Source: UBA5859 sp041940025
Lineage (GTDB): Bacteria; Pseudomonadota; Gammaproteobacteria; UBA5859
NCBI GenBank assembly: GCA_041940025.1
Contig: JBGTSY010000004.1
Location: 124,001-188,000, forward strand
Length of the DNA: 64,000 nucleotides
Direction: 5' to 3'
Shown here: positions 1-9,512 of the stretch, piece by piece
Layout: each line of letters opens with the position of its first letter
Position numbering within the stretch: the stretch's first letter is position 1
Made by a program: the position numbers and the translations under genes
Notes under the pieces: generated by a model
What the model was told of the DNA's origin: nothing
The model's database searches: none
Seen by the model: the letters and a program-made list of their open reading frames with translations, nothing else

Positions 1-483
1 CGAGCCTATGGTAATGGTTGCGGTACTTTTCTCTGCATTCTGTGTAAAACTTGTATAGGTGTCAGTATCCACATCATAAACAGTTGTACCGAAACGAATC
101 GTCAGTGTTCCTTCACCAACCGTATCGGAGATTGAATTGTAAGATTTGCTAGACAAACTATGCGCCTTCGCCAATGAGCTGACTGTGACTTCATAGTCTC
201 CAGGTTCAGCGATAGTAGTCGTACTTGCCGAAAGTATTGTGCTATCACTCACACTGGCACTGCGTTTTAAAAAACTACTGACAGAGTTTAATCCAGACAA
301 ACCAGATTGAAATTTGGATAGAGCACTTTTTAGAGATCCGACTGCCGACAGCTTCGCTTGATATTCGGCCTCTTTCAGATCGAACCGGTTCTCAGTAGGT
401 TGACGTTGTGCGCCAACTAGCTCTGTTACCAGACTTTCTATATCTATTCCAGATCCAATTCCAGTCACTGAAACCGATGGCAT
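1..483 (-). CDS. fliD: Flagellar hook-associated protein 2 (filament cap), N-terminal part
   Basis: The first 161 codons of FliD, the cap that sits on the distal end of the flagellum and folds exported flagellin into the filament; the rest lies outside the window. The start reads MPSVSVTGIGSGIDIESLV, a very typical FliD N-terminus, and is followed by the helical Q/L/S-rich stretch of the D0-D1 region and then a beta-rich segment. It is the last visible gene of the minus-strand run flagellin-flaG-fliD, 58 nt after flaG, and no separate promoter motif is evident in that gap. Identification is from motif and context; only the C-terminus cannot be checked. Confidence 0.93.
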   Translation of the reverse strand, partial: MPSVSVTGIGSGIDIESLVTELVGAQRQPTENRFDLKEAEYQAKLSAVGSLKSALSKFQSGLSGLNSVSSFLKRSASVSDSTILSASTTTIAEPGDYEVTVSSLAKAHSLSSKSYNSISDTVGEGTLTIRFGTTVYDVDTDTYTSFTQNAEKSTATITIGS

Positions 484-541
484 GGTCTTCCCCCTGCTGC
501 TTGACTACCTATTGAGCGCGCAAAATCTATGCCTGCTCTCT

Positions 542-949
542 TTAGACTTGTTCATCCACCATAAAAAAGAGATCTTGCATCTCTTCCATACGTTTGGATA
601 ACTCCAGGAATTCCTCGGAGGGGATCTGTCGAACTACCTCATCTGTCTCTTTGTCAATGACTTTTATCACCAGATGGTTGCTAGAGTCATCTACTTTGAA
701 TTGTAAAGAGCGTTGATGCATCTGAAACCGTTGATTTGCACTCTCCACGGCACGTTCTAGCGCTTTCTCTTGGCCGGTATTCCGAAGGTGACTCTCCTGC
801 GGCAATTGATTGCCGCTATCGGCAAACTGTCTCTGGGCCACCCTACGTATGGGTTCAACTGGACTCACCGGCGATTTCTCGGTCTCGGTCGCGCCCAGCG
901 TCTGTGGACTGATGACTAGAGCACGCACTGAACTGATGTCATTAGCCAT
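542..949 (-). CDS. flaG: FlaG family flagellar protein
   Basis: Small FlaG protein (135 residues), a family found next to flagellin and fliD in polar flagellates and linked to filament length control; its biochemical role is poorly defined. The N-terminal half is hydrophilic and low in structure; the conserved part is the C-terminal half, with the family-typical pattern LQFKVDDSSNHLVIKVID, then ETDEVVRQIPSEEFLEL and an amphipathic end. It lies between flagellin and fliD on the same strand. A strong hairpin (980-1003) lies in the leader between flagellin and this gene, so its level may be set by read-through. Confidence 0.9.
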   Translation of the reverse strand: MANDISSVRALVISPQTLGATETEKSPVSPVEPIRRVAQRQFADSGNQLPQESHLRNTGQEKALERAVESANQRFQMHQRSLQFKVDDSSNHLVIKVIDKETDEVVRQIPSEEFLELSKRMEEMQDLFFMVDEQV

Positions 950-979
950 GTTTCTTAACCTTCCACTGCATCGATTATT

Positions 980-1003
980 GCGGAGTGGTCACCGCCACTC
1001 CGC
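980..1003 (-). terminator. Strong hairpin between flagellin and flaG (possible attenuator or mRNA stabiliser)
   Basis: A perfect 9-bp inverted repeat GCGGAGTGG / CCACTCCGC with a 6-nt loop lies between the flagellin stop and the flaG start. On the minus (coding) strand it is not followed by a T-run, so it is not a standard intrinsic terminator. A stable stem directly after a highly expressed flagellin could protect that message's 3' end and limit read-through into flaG-fliD. The structure is seen; the role is inferred. Confidence 0.45.
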
Positions 1004-1081
1004 TTTAACCAATTGCATTTTTCGATAGTGAAAATGTTGAACTGATTCATTTTGCACTATCTTCATGATAAAGCCCATTCA

Positions 1082-3367
1082 TTACTGAAGTAGACTCAAC
1101 ACCAACTGCGGTAACGAATTCGCCTGACTTAACATCGCAATACCCGCTTGTTGTGCGATTTGCGCTCGTGTCAACGATGCAGTTTCCAAAGCAAAATCAG
1201 TATCCATAATTCGCGAACGCGCCGCGGAAAGATTTTCTGAAATTGTATTCAAATTGGAAATCGTAGTTTCAAACCGATTTTGAATCGCACCCAAGCTACT
1301 GCGGATCTCGTCTATTTGACTCAACGCCCCGTCCACTACTGAAATAGCGTCATTGGCTCCGGTCTGATTGCTGATATCGACATTATCAATTGACGAAAGG
1401 GTACTGGTGTTTGCTTGGCCAGTATCCACATCAAATACCGTTACATTACCACCGGAAATGGTAGACGATGCATCTGAAGTGATATTGAAACTGCCGGAAC
1501 TACGGAAAGTCACGGTACCGCCGACTACAGTGGAATCCTGATCACCACGCAGATTACCGCCGTCGTAGAGAGTAATGGCAGAACCGCCACCACCTGTGAC
1601 AGTCATCGACGTTTCGGTGCCGTCAATATCTGAGCTAGAGGGACCAGCCGCAGCGCTGTGAGTGAAGCTTGTAATTTGAATATTCTCACCGGTCGTCAGA
1701 GCCAGTGAAATACCATTATTGCTGCCTGTTAGCGTTGCGGTGATGCCTGTGGTACCGGTCTGATCATTAATGGCTTTAGCCAATGAGGTTAAATCGCCTG
1801 TAGTGACCGTTGCACTGATGTTTGCAGCGGTAGTGTTGCTACCAAACAGACTAAACGTTACTGTACCATCGGTACTCAAACTCCCAATGCTAGCGCTGGT
1901 TGTGGCCTCTGCGGTCACCCCAGTGGTGGAAGACTCTGCATTGACCGCGTTGGCGATAGCAGCCGCCGTTGAATTCACACCAATAGTGGCGGTGCCAGAA
2001 CCATTAGGCCCGACGATGGTCAATACTTGCGCACCAACTCGGTTGCCAAAATTGGCAGCGTTGCTGGTGCTGTCAGTGACGTCTGCAATAGCGACATTAG
2101 ACTCATCCACGGTCACTGCTGTATTAGCGGCTTCGGTGAATAACTGATTGGCGGCAGAGGATTCAATGGTGTAACCCGCAGCCAGATAGATGTTAAGGAT
2201 ACCACTTGTTTGTACGGTGTCCGTTGCAGTATTAGCCGTAACCGCAATGGTGGTGGCCCCATCCAAACCTTGGGCAGTAAAAGCGGCATCAGCAGTACCG
2301 GTTGTATCGGCAGTAGCGACACTCACTGCGATATCAGCACCATCACTGTTACGTAATACTAAATCACTACTTCCATCTATAGAGGCCACTAGTCCGGCAC
2401 CACTTAGAGTAGAGTCGGCGTTGATTGCATCACGCAAAGCGGAAAATATTTGGGACTCCGTGCTTGTAGCGGTGACGCCGCTCAACACCAATGCGGATGA
2501 TGTTGCACCAGAGTTGACTGTAAAGGTAACGGCGTCACCGGAGTCAGCGCCGTCGGCATCTGCGGTCCAGGTAAGCAATTTCAACTCATTGTATGCAGTC
2601 GCAGTCACCCCATCAATGGCATTTAAATCAGTCGCAGTTGCGCTTGCTTGCTCGCCAGCAGAGACAGTGGCGGTGCTCACAGTACTTCCATCTGCGTCTT
2701 TCACGGTCAAGGTTTCACCGGTCAAACCGTTGGCAGTGGCGCCGTAAGCGGCTAGTTGTTGCGCTGCACCCACTTCAGCACCGTCGTACTGCACACGTGT
2801 GGTGCTGGTTGCGACGGCGAGACCATTGGTGGTGTTATCTGTGGTGACCGTGTTACTCCCTAAAGCGGTAGAACGTACGTCAGAAACGGAGACTGAGATA
2901 GTTTGATTGGCTTCGGAACCAATTTGAAAACTGGCATTGGTCAGAGAACCATCCAATAGTTTTTGACCGTTAAAGGTGGTGGTATTTGCCACACGGGTCA
3001 ACTCAGACTTGAGCTGATTCACTTCCGACTGCAAAGAAGAACGGTCACTGGCAGAGTTAGATGAGTTAGCGGATTGGATTGATAACTCACGTATTCGTTG
3101 CAGGATGTTAGTCATTTCCTGCATCGCGCCTTCCGCAGTTTGCGACAATGATATGCCATCGTTGGCATTTCGAGATGCTTGATTCAATCCACGAATTTGC
3201 GCGGTCATCCGATTGGAGATGGCCATACCGGCAGCGTCATCTTTCGCGCTGTTGATACGTAGGCCAGATGAGAGACGTTGCAGGGAAACTTGTAAGGAAC
3301 TTTGCGAACCGTTCAGGTTGCGCTGCGCCGTAAGAGACGCAATATTAGTATTGATGACCAAAGACAT
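1082..3367 (-). CDS. fliC: Flagellin, large form with long central domain
   Basis: Filament subunit, 761 residues. The start is ATG at 3367 (MSLVINTNIASLTAQRNL), with GGAGG eight bases upstream; a longer in-frame ORF exists but its extra 34 residues are not flagellin-like. Residues 1-150 form the conserved D0/D1 region (including LQRIRELSIQ, the TLR5-type site, near 89-98) and residues 671-761 the conserved C-terminal helix ending LPQLVLSLLQ. The middle, about 160-670, is Ala/Thr/Ser-rich and holds at least four flagellin-IN-like units (near 240-262, 306-340, 466-495 and 526-562). Most gammaproteobacterial flagellins are about 280-500 residues, so this one is large. A sigma28 promoter precedes it. 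The name fliC is by role; a polar-type name (fla) would also do. Confidence 0.95.
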   Translation of the reverse strand: MSLVINTNIASLTAQRNLNGSQSSLQVSLQRLSSGLRINSAKDDAAGMAISNRMTAQIRGLNQASRNANDGISLSQTAEGAMQEMTNILQRIRELSIQSANSSNSASDRSSLQSEVNQLKSELTRVANTTTFNGQKLLDGSLTNASFQIGSEANQTISVSVSDVRSTALGSNTVTTDNTTNGLAVATSTTRVQYDGAEVGAAQQLAAYGATANGLTGETLTVKDADGSTVSTATVSAGEQASATATDLNAIDGVTATAYNELKLLTWTADADGADSGDAVTFTVNSGATSSALVLSGVTATSTESQIFSALRDAINADSTLSGAGLVASIDGSSDLVLRNSDGADIAVSVATADTTGTADAAFTAQGLDGATTIAVTANTATDTVQTSGILNIYLAAGYTIESSAANQLFTEAANTAVTVDESNVAIADVTDSTSNAANFGNRVGAQVLTIVGPNGSGTATIGVNSTAAAIANAVNAESSTTGVTAEATTSASIGSLSTDGTVTFSLFGSNTTAANISATVTTGDLTSLAKAINDQTGTTGITATLTGSNNGISLALTTGENIQITSFTHSAAAGPSSSDIDGTETSMTVTGGGGSAITLYDGGNLRGDQDSTVVGGTVTFRSSGSFNITSDASSTISGGNVTVFDVDTGQANTSTLSSIDNVDISNQTGANDAISVVDGALSQIDEIRSSLGAIQNRFETTISNLNTISENLSAARSRIMDTDFALETASLTRAQIAQQAGIAMLSQANSLPQLVLSLLQ

Positions 3368-3459
3368 GGCATGTCCTCCGCAATGGATCCTGGATAATCC
3401 ATCGCTTCTTCGCGCGGATATACAGGGACCACCCCTATATTTACCGCCTCCGATCCGGG

Positions 3460-3486
3460 TTATCGGCAACGGCCAGCAAAAGCTTA
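3460..3486 (-). promoter_or_regulatory. Sigma28 (FliA) promoter of flagellin
   Basis: On the minus strand TAAGCTTT, 11 nt, then GCCGATAA. The -10 is a perfect FliA consensus and the -35 differs by one base. Predicted transcription start is near 3452, giving a leader of about 85 nt to the flagellin ATG. This is the clearest sigma28 site in the window. Confidence 0.9.
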
Positions 3487-3558
3487 ATCAATTGCCTTAT
3501 TTAATGAGAATCCGAATATAAATGGAAAGTCGCTTCAATGATCTAACGCGTCACCGAG

Positions 3559-4761
3559 CTACTGGAGAAAATTAAACAAGGTAAGCGAAGTGGTACGGAT
3601 ATAGGCTTGTTGGGCAGCTTGCAGCGTCGCCGTTTGTAGACTTAAGCGGCTAATGGCTTCCGTCAGATCCAAATCGCGCACGGTGCTTAAGGTGGTTTCA
3701 ATCTGAATGTTGGCTTGAACATTAGTATCCTTCTGTACTTCCAAGAAATTTAAGCGGCTACCAATCTGCGCTCGAACATCAGAAATTTGTCTAAGAGAAC
3801 TGTCAATATCTGTCAACGCGCGCCCCAAACCTATCTGATAATTGGCCTTTTCTGCATCGGTGGACTGTGCGGCACCAAGGGTGCTAATGAAGTTGACCAA
3901 CGTTTCTAACGGCGATTGGCTTTGACTCGGATCGATTTCAAACACATCCCCCACCTGTGGTTGACCCAATAGTTCCACTTGAATACCGTCGAAGGCAATG
4001 GATTGATCCGGCGTAAATGATTGCGCAGCTAATGTGGTCGCACCTGTCGTCACATTCACTACATCGTATGTATCCAATGCTGTAAAACGGATCTCGTAAC
4101 TATCCCCTGTGAGGGCAGCACTATCGACAACACTTCCTTGGGTGACAACCCCATTTCCCGTATTACCAGCTGCGGCAGCGGTGACGAAAGACCCGTTACC
4201 ATTTTTTGGCGTTAAAAAAACTGCATAACCTGAATCACTGATAGGTACGGATAACCCTGTGCCAATTTGAACGTGGCGCTGACCCTGGTCACCCGCATAA
4301 TTCACGGTACCGTTGGTAATAGAAAAAGGTTTGGTACCCGTGGCATACCCGGAAAACATATAGTGACCGTTGCCATCTACTGAATTACTTAAATCCAGTA
4401 GTCCAGATAACAATTGTTCTACTTCAAAGCGAATAGCAGAACGTCCGTCCGCGTTCAATCCTGCATTACCTGCCGCAATACTTAAATCACGCGCGCGCTG
4501 CATCAGGTTTGAAATCGAATCGAGTATATATTCCTCTTGAAATAGCTGATTGGTGGCAGTATCAATATTCTTGTTGTATTGATCATTAGTCGAAGAGACA
4601 GCTTCTAAATCGAGAATTTTTTTCATCCCCGCAGGATCGTCTTGTGCTCTCGACACCCTTTTACCTGACGAAATTTGGTCTTGGGTAGTTAATACCTCAG
4701 CCTGCTGTTTGAGAATATTTTGCACGCCGGAATTAGCCAACAAAAAGTTTGATACGCGCAT
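3559..4761 (-). CDS. flgL: Flagellar hook-filament junction protein FlgL (HAP3)
   Basis: Second hook-filament junction protein (400 residues), which joins FlgK to the filament and is exported through the flagellar apparatus with the FlgN chaperone. The N-terminus MRVSNFLLANSGVQNILKQQ and the following QISSGKRVSRAQDDPAG, like the C-terminal DLTEAISRLSLQTATLQAAQQAYIR, are flagellin-like D0/D1 segments as expected for FlgL. It follows flgK by only 8 nt, so it is the last gene of the flg operon before the flagellin promoter. Confidence 0.95.
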   Translation of the reverse strand: MRVSNFLLANSGVQNILKQQAEVLTTQDQISSGKRVSRAQDDPAGMKKILDLEAVSSTNDQYNKNIDTATNQLFQEEYILDSISNLMQRARDLSIAAGNAGLNADGRSAIRFEVEQLLSGLLDLSNSVDGNGHYMFSGYATGTKPFSITNGTVNYAGDQGQRHVQIGTGLSVPISDSGYAVFLTPKNGNGSFVTAAAAGNTGNGVVTQGSVVDSAALTGDSYEIRFTALDTYDVVNVTTGATTLAAQSFTPDQSIAFDGIQVELLGQPQVGDVFEIDPSQSQSPLETLVNFISTLGAAQSTDAEKANYQIGLGRALTDIDSSLRQISDVRAQIGSRLNFLEVQKDTNVQANIQIETTLSTVRDLDLTEAISRLSLQTATLQAAQQAYIRTTSLTLFNFLQ

Positions 4762-4769
4762 GCCTCCCC

Positions 4770-6695
4770 CTAGCTATTCACAATACCCAATACAGTATTA
4801 AATAAAGAATCGGCCACCGAGATCACCTGAGCCATCGCCGAGTAGAGTTGCTGGTATCTCAATAGATTTGCCGCTTCTTCGTCCAAATTCACTCCCGATA
4901 AGGATTCTCTCGTTCTAACGGCTTGATCTAACAGCGCCGTTTGAGCGGCCTCGCCAATTGCGGCTTGCCGTGCCTGGATCCCCACATCTGAGACACCAAT
5001 GGTGTATGCCTGTTGCAGGCTGGTCGTACCGTTCAACATGGGTGTCTGATTTTTAATATCAAACAGTCGAAGCGCATTACGACCGTCACCGACACTGGTT
5101 AGATTAGGCTCCAATAGAAACTGATCTCCCGCCACTGGTTGGCCACTGATTTGAAAACGTGAACCGTTAACGGTGATATCCTGACCATCTACATAGGCCA
5201 CACCTGCAGCGACCGTGGTTCCCGTTCCCACGTCTATGAGATCGTAGGTCGTCGCCGGATCATTAAATTGTATACGCATGGTATCTAATAAGTTCGCATC
5301 GGTGGGATCGATAATCTCCGATGCACTAATCACTGCCTCACCCACATTGCTAGTGACGGCTTGAGTGCGAGTCGGTGCCGCCGTCGCTAAACGAGCAGAA
5401 TTGGAAAAGGCTAAGGCGATTTCGGCACCGGCATTACGCGTCGCGGACAGAGTCATGCGGTCTCCAGCTTGCACCGGGGTACTAGCGGTAATAGAAATAT
5501 CTAAACCATCGACGGTGACATTAAATGGGGCAGGACCGGCGCCCAAATTTGTGGTAGTGCCATCACTCAACCGCGTAATTTGAAAATCTGTACCGTCGTA
5601 AAAAAGCTGGTAAGAACTGGCAATGAGTTGAGAAACATCACTAATGGACGCACTGGCACCTAGTCCACCGGTATTGTCCGAGGCGGCGATGACTTCCACG
5701 CTCGGGGCAACAAAAAGATCGGTGCCCAAACTTCCATTCACATCCATACCGAATCGATGGGTAGCATTGAAGGTTTGCGCCACGCCTTGTGCGATCAGTC
5801 CCACCTGATGGGCGGCCGTATCTAAAACTTCTTCTCTAAAGCGTAACAGACCGCCTAATTGGCCACCATTTATCCGTTCAGTAATCACTGTATTGCCGCC
5901 AAGATTTGTCAATACCACATCCAGATTTCGGGTATCTAATGCACTCAGTTCTGTGCCCAATGATTTATTTTCTCCCGCCACAACTAATGGTGAACCGTTG
6001 CTCAAAAACACATTCACCATGCCATCGTCCAGTTCCACCACCTGAATATCCACTAATGAGGATAGATCTTTCAGCAACCGATCCCGTTGATCGATGATGT
6101 CATTGGGTTCGCGGTTTCCACCAATGGAAATACCCTCTACCACGGATAGGTTTGCATCTGATATTTGTTTCGTAATGCCGTTAATGTCGCGCACCAGTGA
6201 TTCCGTTTGTTGATTGAGATCGCTACGGATATCATTTAATCGCTGAGTGACGTCATTAAAACGTTCGGTCAGTGCGCGCCCTTCACTCATGACCTGATTA
6301 CGTAATGGTATTGAGGCAGGCTCTGCGGCTAGTGCGCTTAACGAATCAAAAAAACGCTGTAAATGTGCATTAATATTATTTTCGGAATCCGATAAAATCG
6401 GATCGACCTGCTGCGCTAAACGACTATAAAACGCAAACTGTTCACTACTAGAGGTATAAGAGCGAATTTGCTGAACAGTGAAGCTATCAAATACACGACT
6501 GATATCGGCAACCTGCACACCTCGTCCAGAGAAGCCTAACCCATTAAACTCTGCGTCATTAGAAGAAAACTCAACGCGCTGTCTAGAATACCCTTCCGTA
6601 CCGGAATTAGAAATATTGTGCCCGGTGGTCGCAATCGCTTGCTGATAAGACAACAGTCCTGTTAATCCAATACTTGAAATACTCGCCCCTGCCAT
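4770..6695 (-). CDS. flgK: Flagellar hook-associated protein FlgK (HAP1)
   Basis: First hook-filament junction protein, 641 residues. The N-terminus has the rod/hook-type signature (SIGLTGLLSYQQAIATTGHNISN, then GYSRQRVEF). The C-terminus GVNLDEEAANLLRYQQLYSA followed by AMAQVISVADSLFNTVLGI is the typical FlgK end. The middle is a variable beta-rich domain. It lies 13 nt after flgJ and 8 nt before flgL. It is exported with help from FlgN, which is encoded at 17.4 kb in this window. Confidence 0.95.
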   Translation of the reverse strand: MAGASISSIGLTGLLSYQQAIATTGHNISNSGTEGYSRQRVEFSSNDAEFNGLGFSGRGVQVADISRVFDSFTVQQIRSYTSSSEQFAFYSRLAQQVDPILSDSENNINAHLQRFFDSLSALAAEPASIPLRNQVMSEGRALTERFNDVTQRLNDIRSDLNQQTESLVRDINGITKQISDANLSVVEGISIGGNREPNDIIDQRDRLLKDLSSLVDIQVVELDDGMVNVFLSNGSPLVVAGENKSLGTELSALDTRNLDVVLTNLGGNTVITERINGGQLGGLLRFREEVLDTAAHQVGLIAQGVAQTFNATHRFGMDVNGSLGTDLFVAPSVEVIAASDNTGGLGASASISDVSQLIASSYQLFYDGTDFQITRLSDGTTTNLGAGPAPFNVTVDGLDISITASTPVQAGDRMTLSATRNAGAEIALAFSNSARLATAAPTRTQAVTSNVGEAVISASEIIDPTDANLLDTMRIQFNDPATTYDLIDVGTGTTVAAGVAYVDGQDITVNGSRFQISGQPVAGDQFLLEPNLTSVGDGRNALRLFDIKNQTPMLNGTTSLQQAYTIGVSDVGIQARQAAIGEAAQTALLDQAVRTRESLSGVNLDEEAANLLRYQQLYSAMAQVISVADSLFNTVLGIVNS

Positions 6696-6708
6696 ACTGG
6701 TGTCCTAT

Positions 6709-7659
6709 TTATCCGCCTGATTCTCTTGTGACCGAACGAATCCAGTCATTCTCTAACACATTAAGTAGTTTATTGGCATAGTGAGGATCAGTGGCATAGC
6801 CACTTTCTTGCATCGCAAGAACAAATGCCTGTGGATTGTCGCCACTTAACAATACCTCTTGATATCTTGGTGAACGCGAGAGAAAGTCAACGTAATCTTT
6901 CATGCCCGCCTGAAGATCCGCATATGCTCTGAAAGACTCCTGTTTTTTAACTGCGACTCCTTGTTCGTATTCGATGGTTTCTTTAATGACTTTTTCGCCT
7001 TGCCATCCATTGCCAGCCTTGATACCAAATAAATTAAAACTCGGTTCTCCGTTTGCTTTACGGATCATTGATCCACCCCATCCTGATTCCAACGCTGCCT
7101 GAGCGACTATAAATTTTGGATGGATTCCAAGCACATCTGCAGCATCCACCGCATAGGGATGGAGGGTCTCAACAAAAGATTTAGGCCCGTCGAACAGTTT
7201 TAGGTCCATGCTCGACTTCATTTCATGCTGAGCAAGATGAAGTTGTGATGATGCTGACAAGGAACTCAGAGGATAAACCGACGGCAATAGTTGTTCGCCT
7301 TGCGGCAAAGATTGTCCTTCTTTGAGAGTGGCGTTTGCATCTGTTTTTTCTTCGCCTTGTACGCCTCCCAACTGACGTACCATCATATCTGCCAAGCCAA
7401 AGCTACCACGCTTGGATAAATGTAAAGCTATTTGCTGATCATACATCTCATTATATGTATCTAGTTGATCACTGGAAAAAAGATCGCTCTTGATGGTAGC
7501 GTCCCGCATACTCTTGAGCATCATTTGCATAAATAACGCTTCAAACTGCTGCGCCGCTTCTTTCATTGCTTTTTGGCTACTATCCTTAGCACGACCTTCC
7601 AATCGAGCCAAACTCGCGAGATCAAAATAGGCTTCAGAGGCAGAGGCAGTACTATTCAC
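6709..7659 (-). CDS. flgJ: Bifunctional rod-assembly scaffold and peptidoglycan hydrolase FlgJ
   Basis: 316-residue, two-domain FlgJ. The N-terminal part (about 20-100) is the rod-binding domain, with AAQQFEALFMQMMLKSMRDA. The C-terminal half (about 165-310) is a glucosaminidase/muramidase domain with the catalytic-type ALESGWGGS motif and the closing YATDPHYANKL motif. It opens the peptidoglycan for the growing rod. Fused FlgJ of this kind is usual in beta/gammaproteobacteria; other groups have only the rod-binding part. It sits between flgI and flgK in the operon. Confidence 0.95.
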   Translation of the reverse strand: MNSTASASEAYFDLASLARLEGRAKDSSQKAMKEAAQQFEALFMQMMLKSMRDATIKSDLFSSDQLDTYNEMYDQQIALHLSKRGSFGLADMMVRQLGGVQGEEKTDANATLKEGQSLPQGEQLLPSVYPLSSLSASSQLHLAQHEMKSSMDLKLFDGPKSFVETLHPYAVDAADVLGIHPKFIVAQAALESGWGGSMIRKANGEPSFNLFGIKAGNGWQGEKVIKETIEYEQGVAVKKQESFRAYADLQAGMKDYVDFLSRSPRYQEVLLSGDNPQAFVLAMQESGYATDPHYANKLLNVLENDWIRSVTRESGG

Positions 7660-7674
7660 AATGACCTTTCACTA

Positions 7675-8784
7675 CTACAGTACTATGAGTTGAGCACGAA
7701 GTGCGCCAACCTCACGTAGTGCCTCTAAGATCGCGACAAGATCTCCAGGCGCCGCGCCCACTTCATTAATCGACTGAACGATGTCACCCAATGACACGCT
7801 ATGTTCAAAAAGAAACATGCGGTTGGTTTCTTGAGCGATTTCCACTTCTGAAGAGGTGGTTACCACAGTCTCACCTGCGGCTAAGGGTTGAGGTTGGCTA
7901 ACCGCTAAGTCCTCACCAATTGTCACGGTGAGGTTTCCATGAGTCACTGCGGCAGGCGATACGCGAACATTTTGACCGATGACCACTGTTCCGGTTCTTG
8001 AATTAATGATAACTTTTGCCGCAGCGTTACCAGGCTCTAGAGTCAGATTTTCCAACAATGAAACATAGGCAATCCGTTCCGGTGTACCGATTGGCGCCCG
8101 TACTCTTACCGTTGAACCATCCATTGCAGACGCCATACCTTCGCCCACCATACTGTTAATGGCATCCGCCATACGATGTGCAGTGGTAAAATCCGGATTA
8201 TTTAAATTAAAATACAGTGCTTCGCTGGTTGCAAAATTGTTTGGAATGCCACGCTCTACGGTGGCACCATTTGGAACTCTACCCACGCTAGGTACATTCA
8301 CAGTGATTTTAGAACCGTCCTCGCCTGCACCACCGAATCCACTGACGACTAAGTTTCCTTGCGCAACGGCATAAATTTCACCATCTGCACCTCTTAAGGG
8401 CGCCATTAACAAACTACCACCACGAAGGCTTTTTGCGTTACCAATTGAAGAAATGGTGACATCTATCTTTTGACCGGGCTTTGCAAATGGTGGCAGTTCA
8501 GCATGCAATGAAACTGAAGCAATATTTTTCAACTGCAGATTAGTCCCAGCCGGAATCGACACACCAAATTGATTCAACATACTGATGAGGCTTTGCGTCG
8601 TAAAAGGGGTTTGTGTGGTTTGGTCACCGGTTCCGTCGAGCCCGACGACCAAACCATAACCAATCAGTTGATTTGTTCTAACGCCAGCAATACTGGCAAT
8701 GTCTTTTATACGCTCCGCATTCGCAAGGTGAGATACTAAGGTGAATATAAGGGAGAACATAATCACTATACTTTTATTCATCAT
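7675..8784 (-). CDS. flgI: Flagellar P-ring protein FlgI
   Basis: Periplasmic P-ring subunit (369 residues), the bushing in the peptidoglycan layer around the rod. It begins with a Sec signal peptide (hydrophobic run to about residue 23, ending SHLANA). Conserved FlgI stretches follow: RIKDIASIAGVRTNQLIGYG, LVVGLDGTGDQT, and RGGSLLMAPLRGADG. The C-terminus GDLVAILEALREVGALRAQLIVL is typical. It is 13 nt after flgH. Folding is expected to need FlgA, encoded at 16.1 kb. Confidence 0.96.
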   Translation of the reverse strand: MMNKSIVIMFSLIFTLVSHLANAERIKDIASIAGVRTNQLIGYGLVVGLDGTGDQTTQTPFTTQSLISMLNQFGVSIPAGTNLQLKNIASVSLHAELPPFAKPGQKIDVTISSIGNAKSLRGGSLLMAPLRGADGEIYAVAQGNLVVSGFGGAGEDGSKITVNVPSVGRVPNGATVERGIPNNFATSEALYFNLNNPDFTTAHRMADAINSMVGEGMASAMDGSTVRVRAPIGTPERIAYVSLLENLTLEPGNAAAKVIINSRTGTVVIGQNVRVSPAAVTHGNLTVTIGEDLAVSQPQPLAAGETVVTTSSEVEIAQETNRMFLFEHSVSLGDIVQSINEVGAAPGDLVAILEALREVGALRAQLIVL

Positions 8785-8797
8785 TTTCTCCTTTTAT

Positions 8798-9508
8798 TCA
8801 AAACGGCCAATACTGACTCATAAAGAGTCGGCTAAACCACCCATTGGCGTTCGCGTCCGCCAGAATACCCTGGCCTTTGTAATTGATTTGCGCATCGGCA
8901 ATCTGACTCGACAACACACTGTTATCCGTTCGAATATCTTGTGACCGTACTATTCCGGAGACCTGTACCAACTCGATACCTTGATTCAAGCGCACTCGCT
9001 TTTCACCCCGAACACGGAGATTGCCATTCGCCAGTACTTCAGACACGGTGACGGTGATACTTCCAGAAAGGCTGTTACTTTGGCTGCTGCTGCCACTTCC
9101 TGCAAAATCCGCCGACGCATCAATGCTAGTCTGTAGGTTATTCCCAATATTTGTCTGTAGCGGAACGATTCCTGGTACGTTTAACTGCACACTACTACCG
9201 AAGAGAGTCGGATTTGCCATACTAGTGAACGAATCTTTCGATGCACTGGTGCTTGCAGTTTTGGAGGCATCTGTCTGTTCATTGAACACAATCGTGATCA
9301 AATCCCCAACACGGCGTGCCTTCTTATCTTCAAACCAAGTATGCGCCGAAACAGACTGATAAATAGCGCCATGATTGATGGTCATTGCCGTCACTTCTTC
9401 TGGACCGGAAGAAGAAAAATCCTCTATAGGCAACTCTATTTTCTGTGCGCATGCGCTGAGTAAGAAGAGGACTATCCAGGCCAGGTAAATACGCTTAGTC
9501 ATATTCAT
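8798..9508 (-). CDS. flgH: Flagellar L-ring lipoprotein FlgH
   Basis: Outer-membrane L-ring subunit (236 residues). The N-terminus is a lipoprotein signal ending in the lipobox LSAC, with the modified cysteine near residue 20. Downstream are the conserved ARRVGDLITIVFNEQTDASK and the C-terminal SSQIADAQINYKGQG...WFSRLF pattern. It lies between flgG and flgI, 4 nt after flgG. Confidence 0.96.
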   Translation of the reverse strand: MNMTKRIYLAWIVLFLLSACAQKIELPIEDFSSSGPEEVTAMTINHGAIYQSVSAHTWFEDKKARRVGDLITIVFNEQTDASKTASTSASKDSFTSMANPTLFGSSVQLNVPGIVPLQTNIGNNLQTSIDASADFAGSGSSSQSNSLSGSITVTVSEVLANGNLRVRGEKRVRLNQGIELVQVSGIVRSQDIRTDNSVLSSQIADAQINYKGQGILADANANGWFSRLFMSQYWPF

Positions 9509-9512
9509 TCAC

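Noticed and set aside
1770..2747. Long plus-strand frames opposite flagellin
   Set aside because: Ala/Val-rich sequence is the shadow of the Ala/Thr-rich flagellin centre, not an independent gene.
3368..3469. Longer flagellin start with 34 extra residues
   Set aside because: Flagellins start MSLVINTN or MAQVINTN; GGAGG precedes ATG 3367, and the extension runs into the promoter region near 3460.
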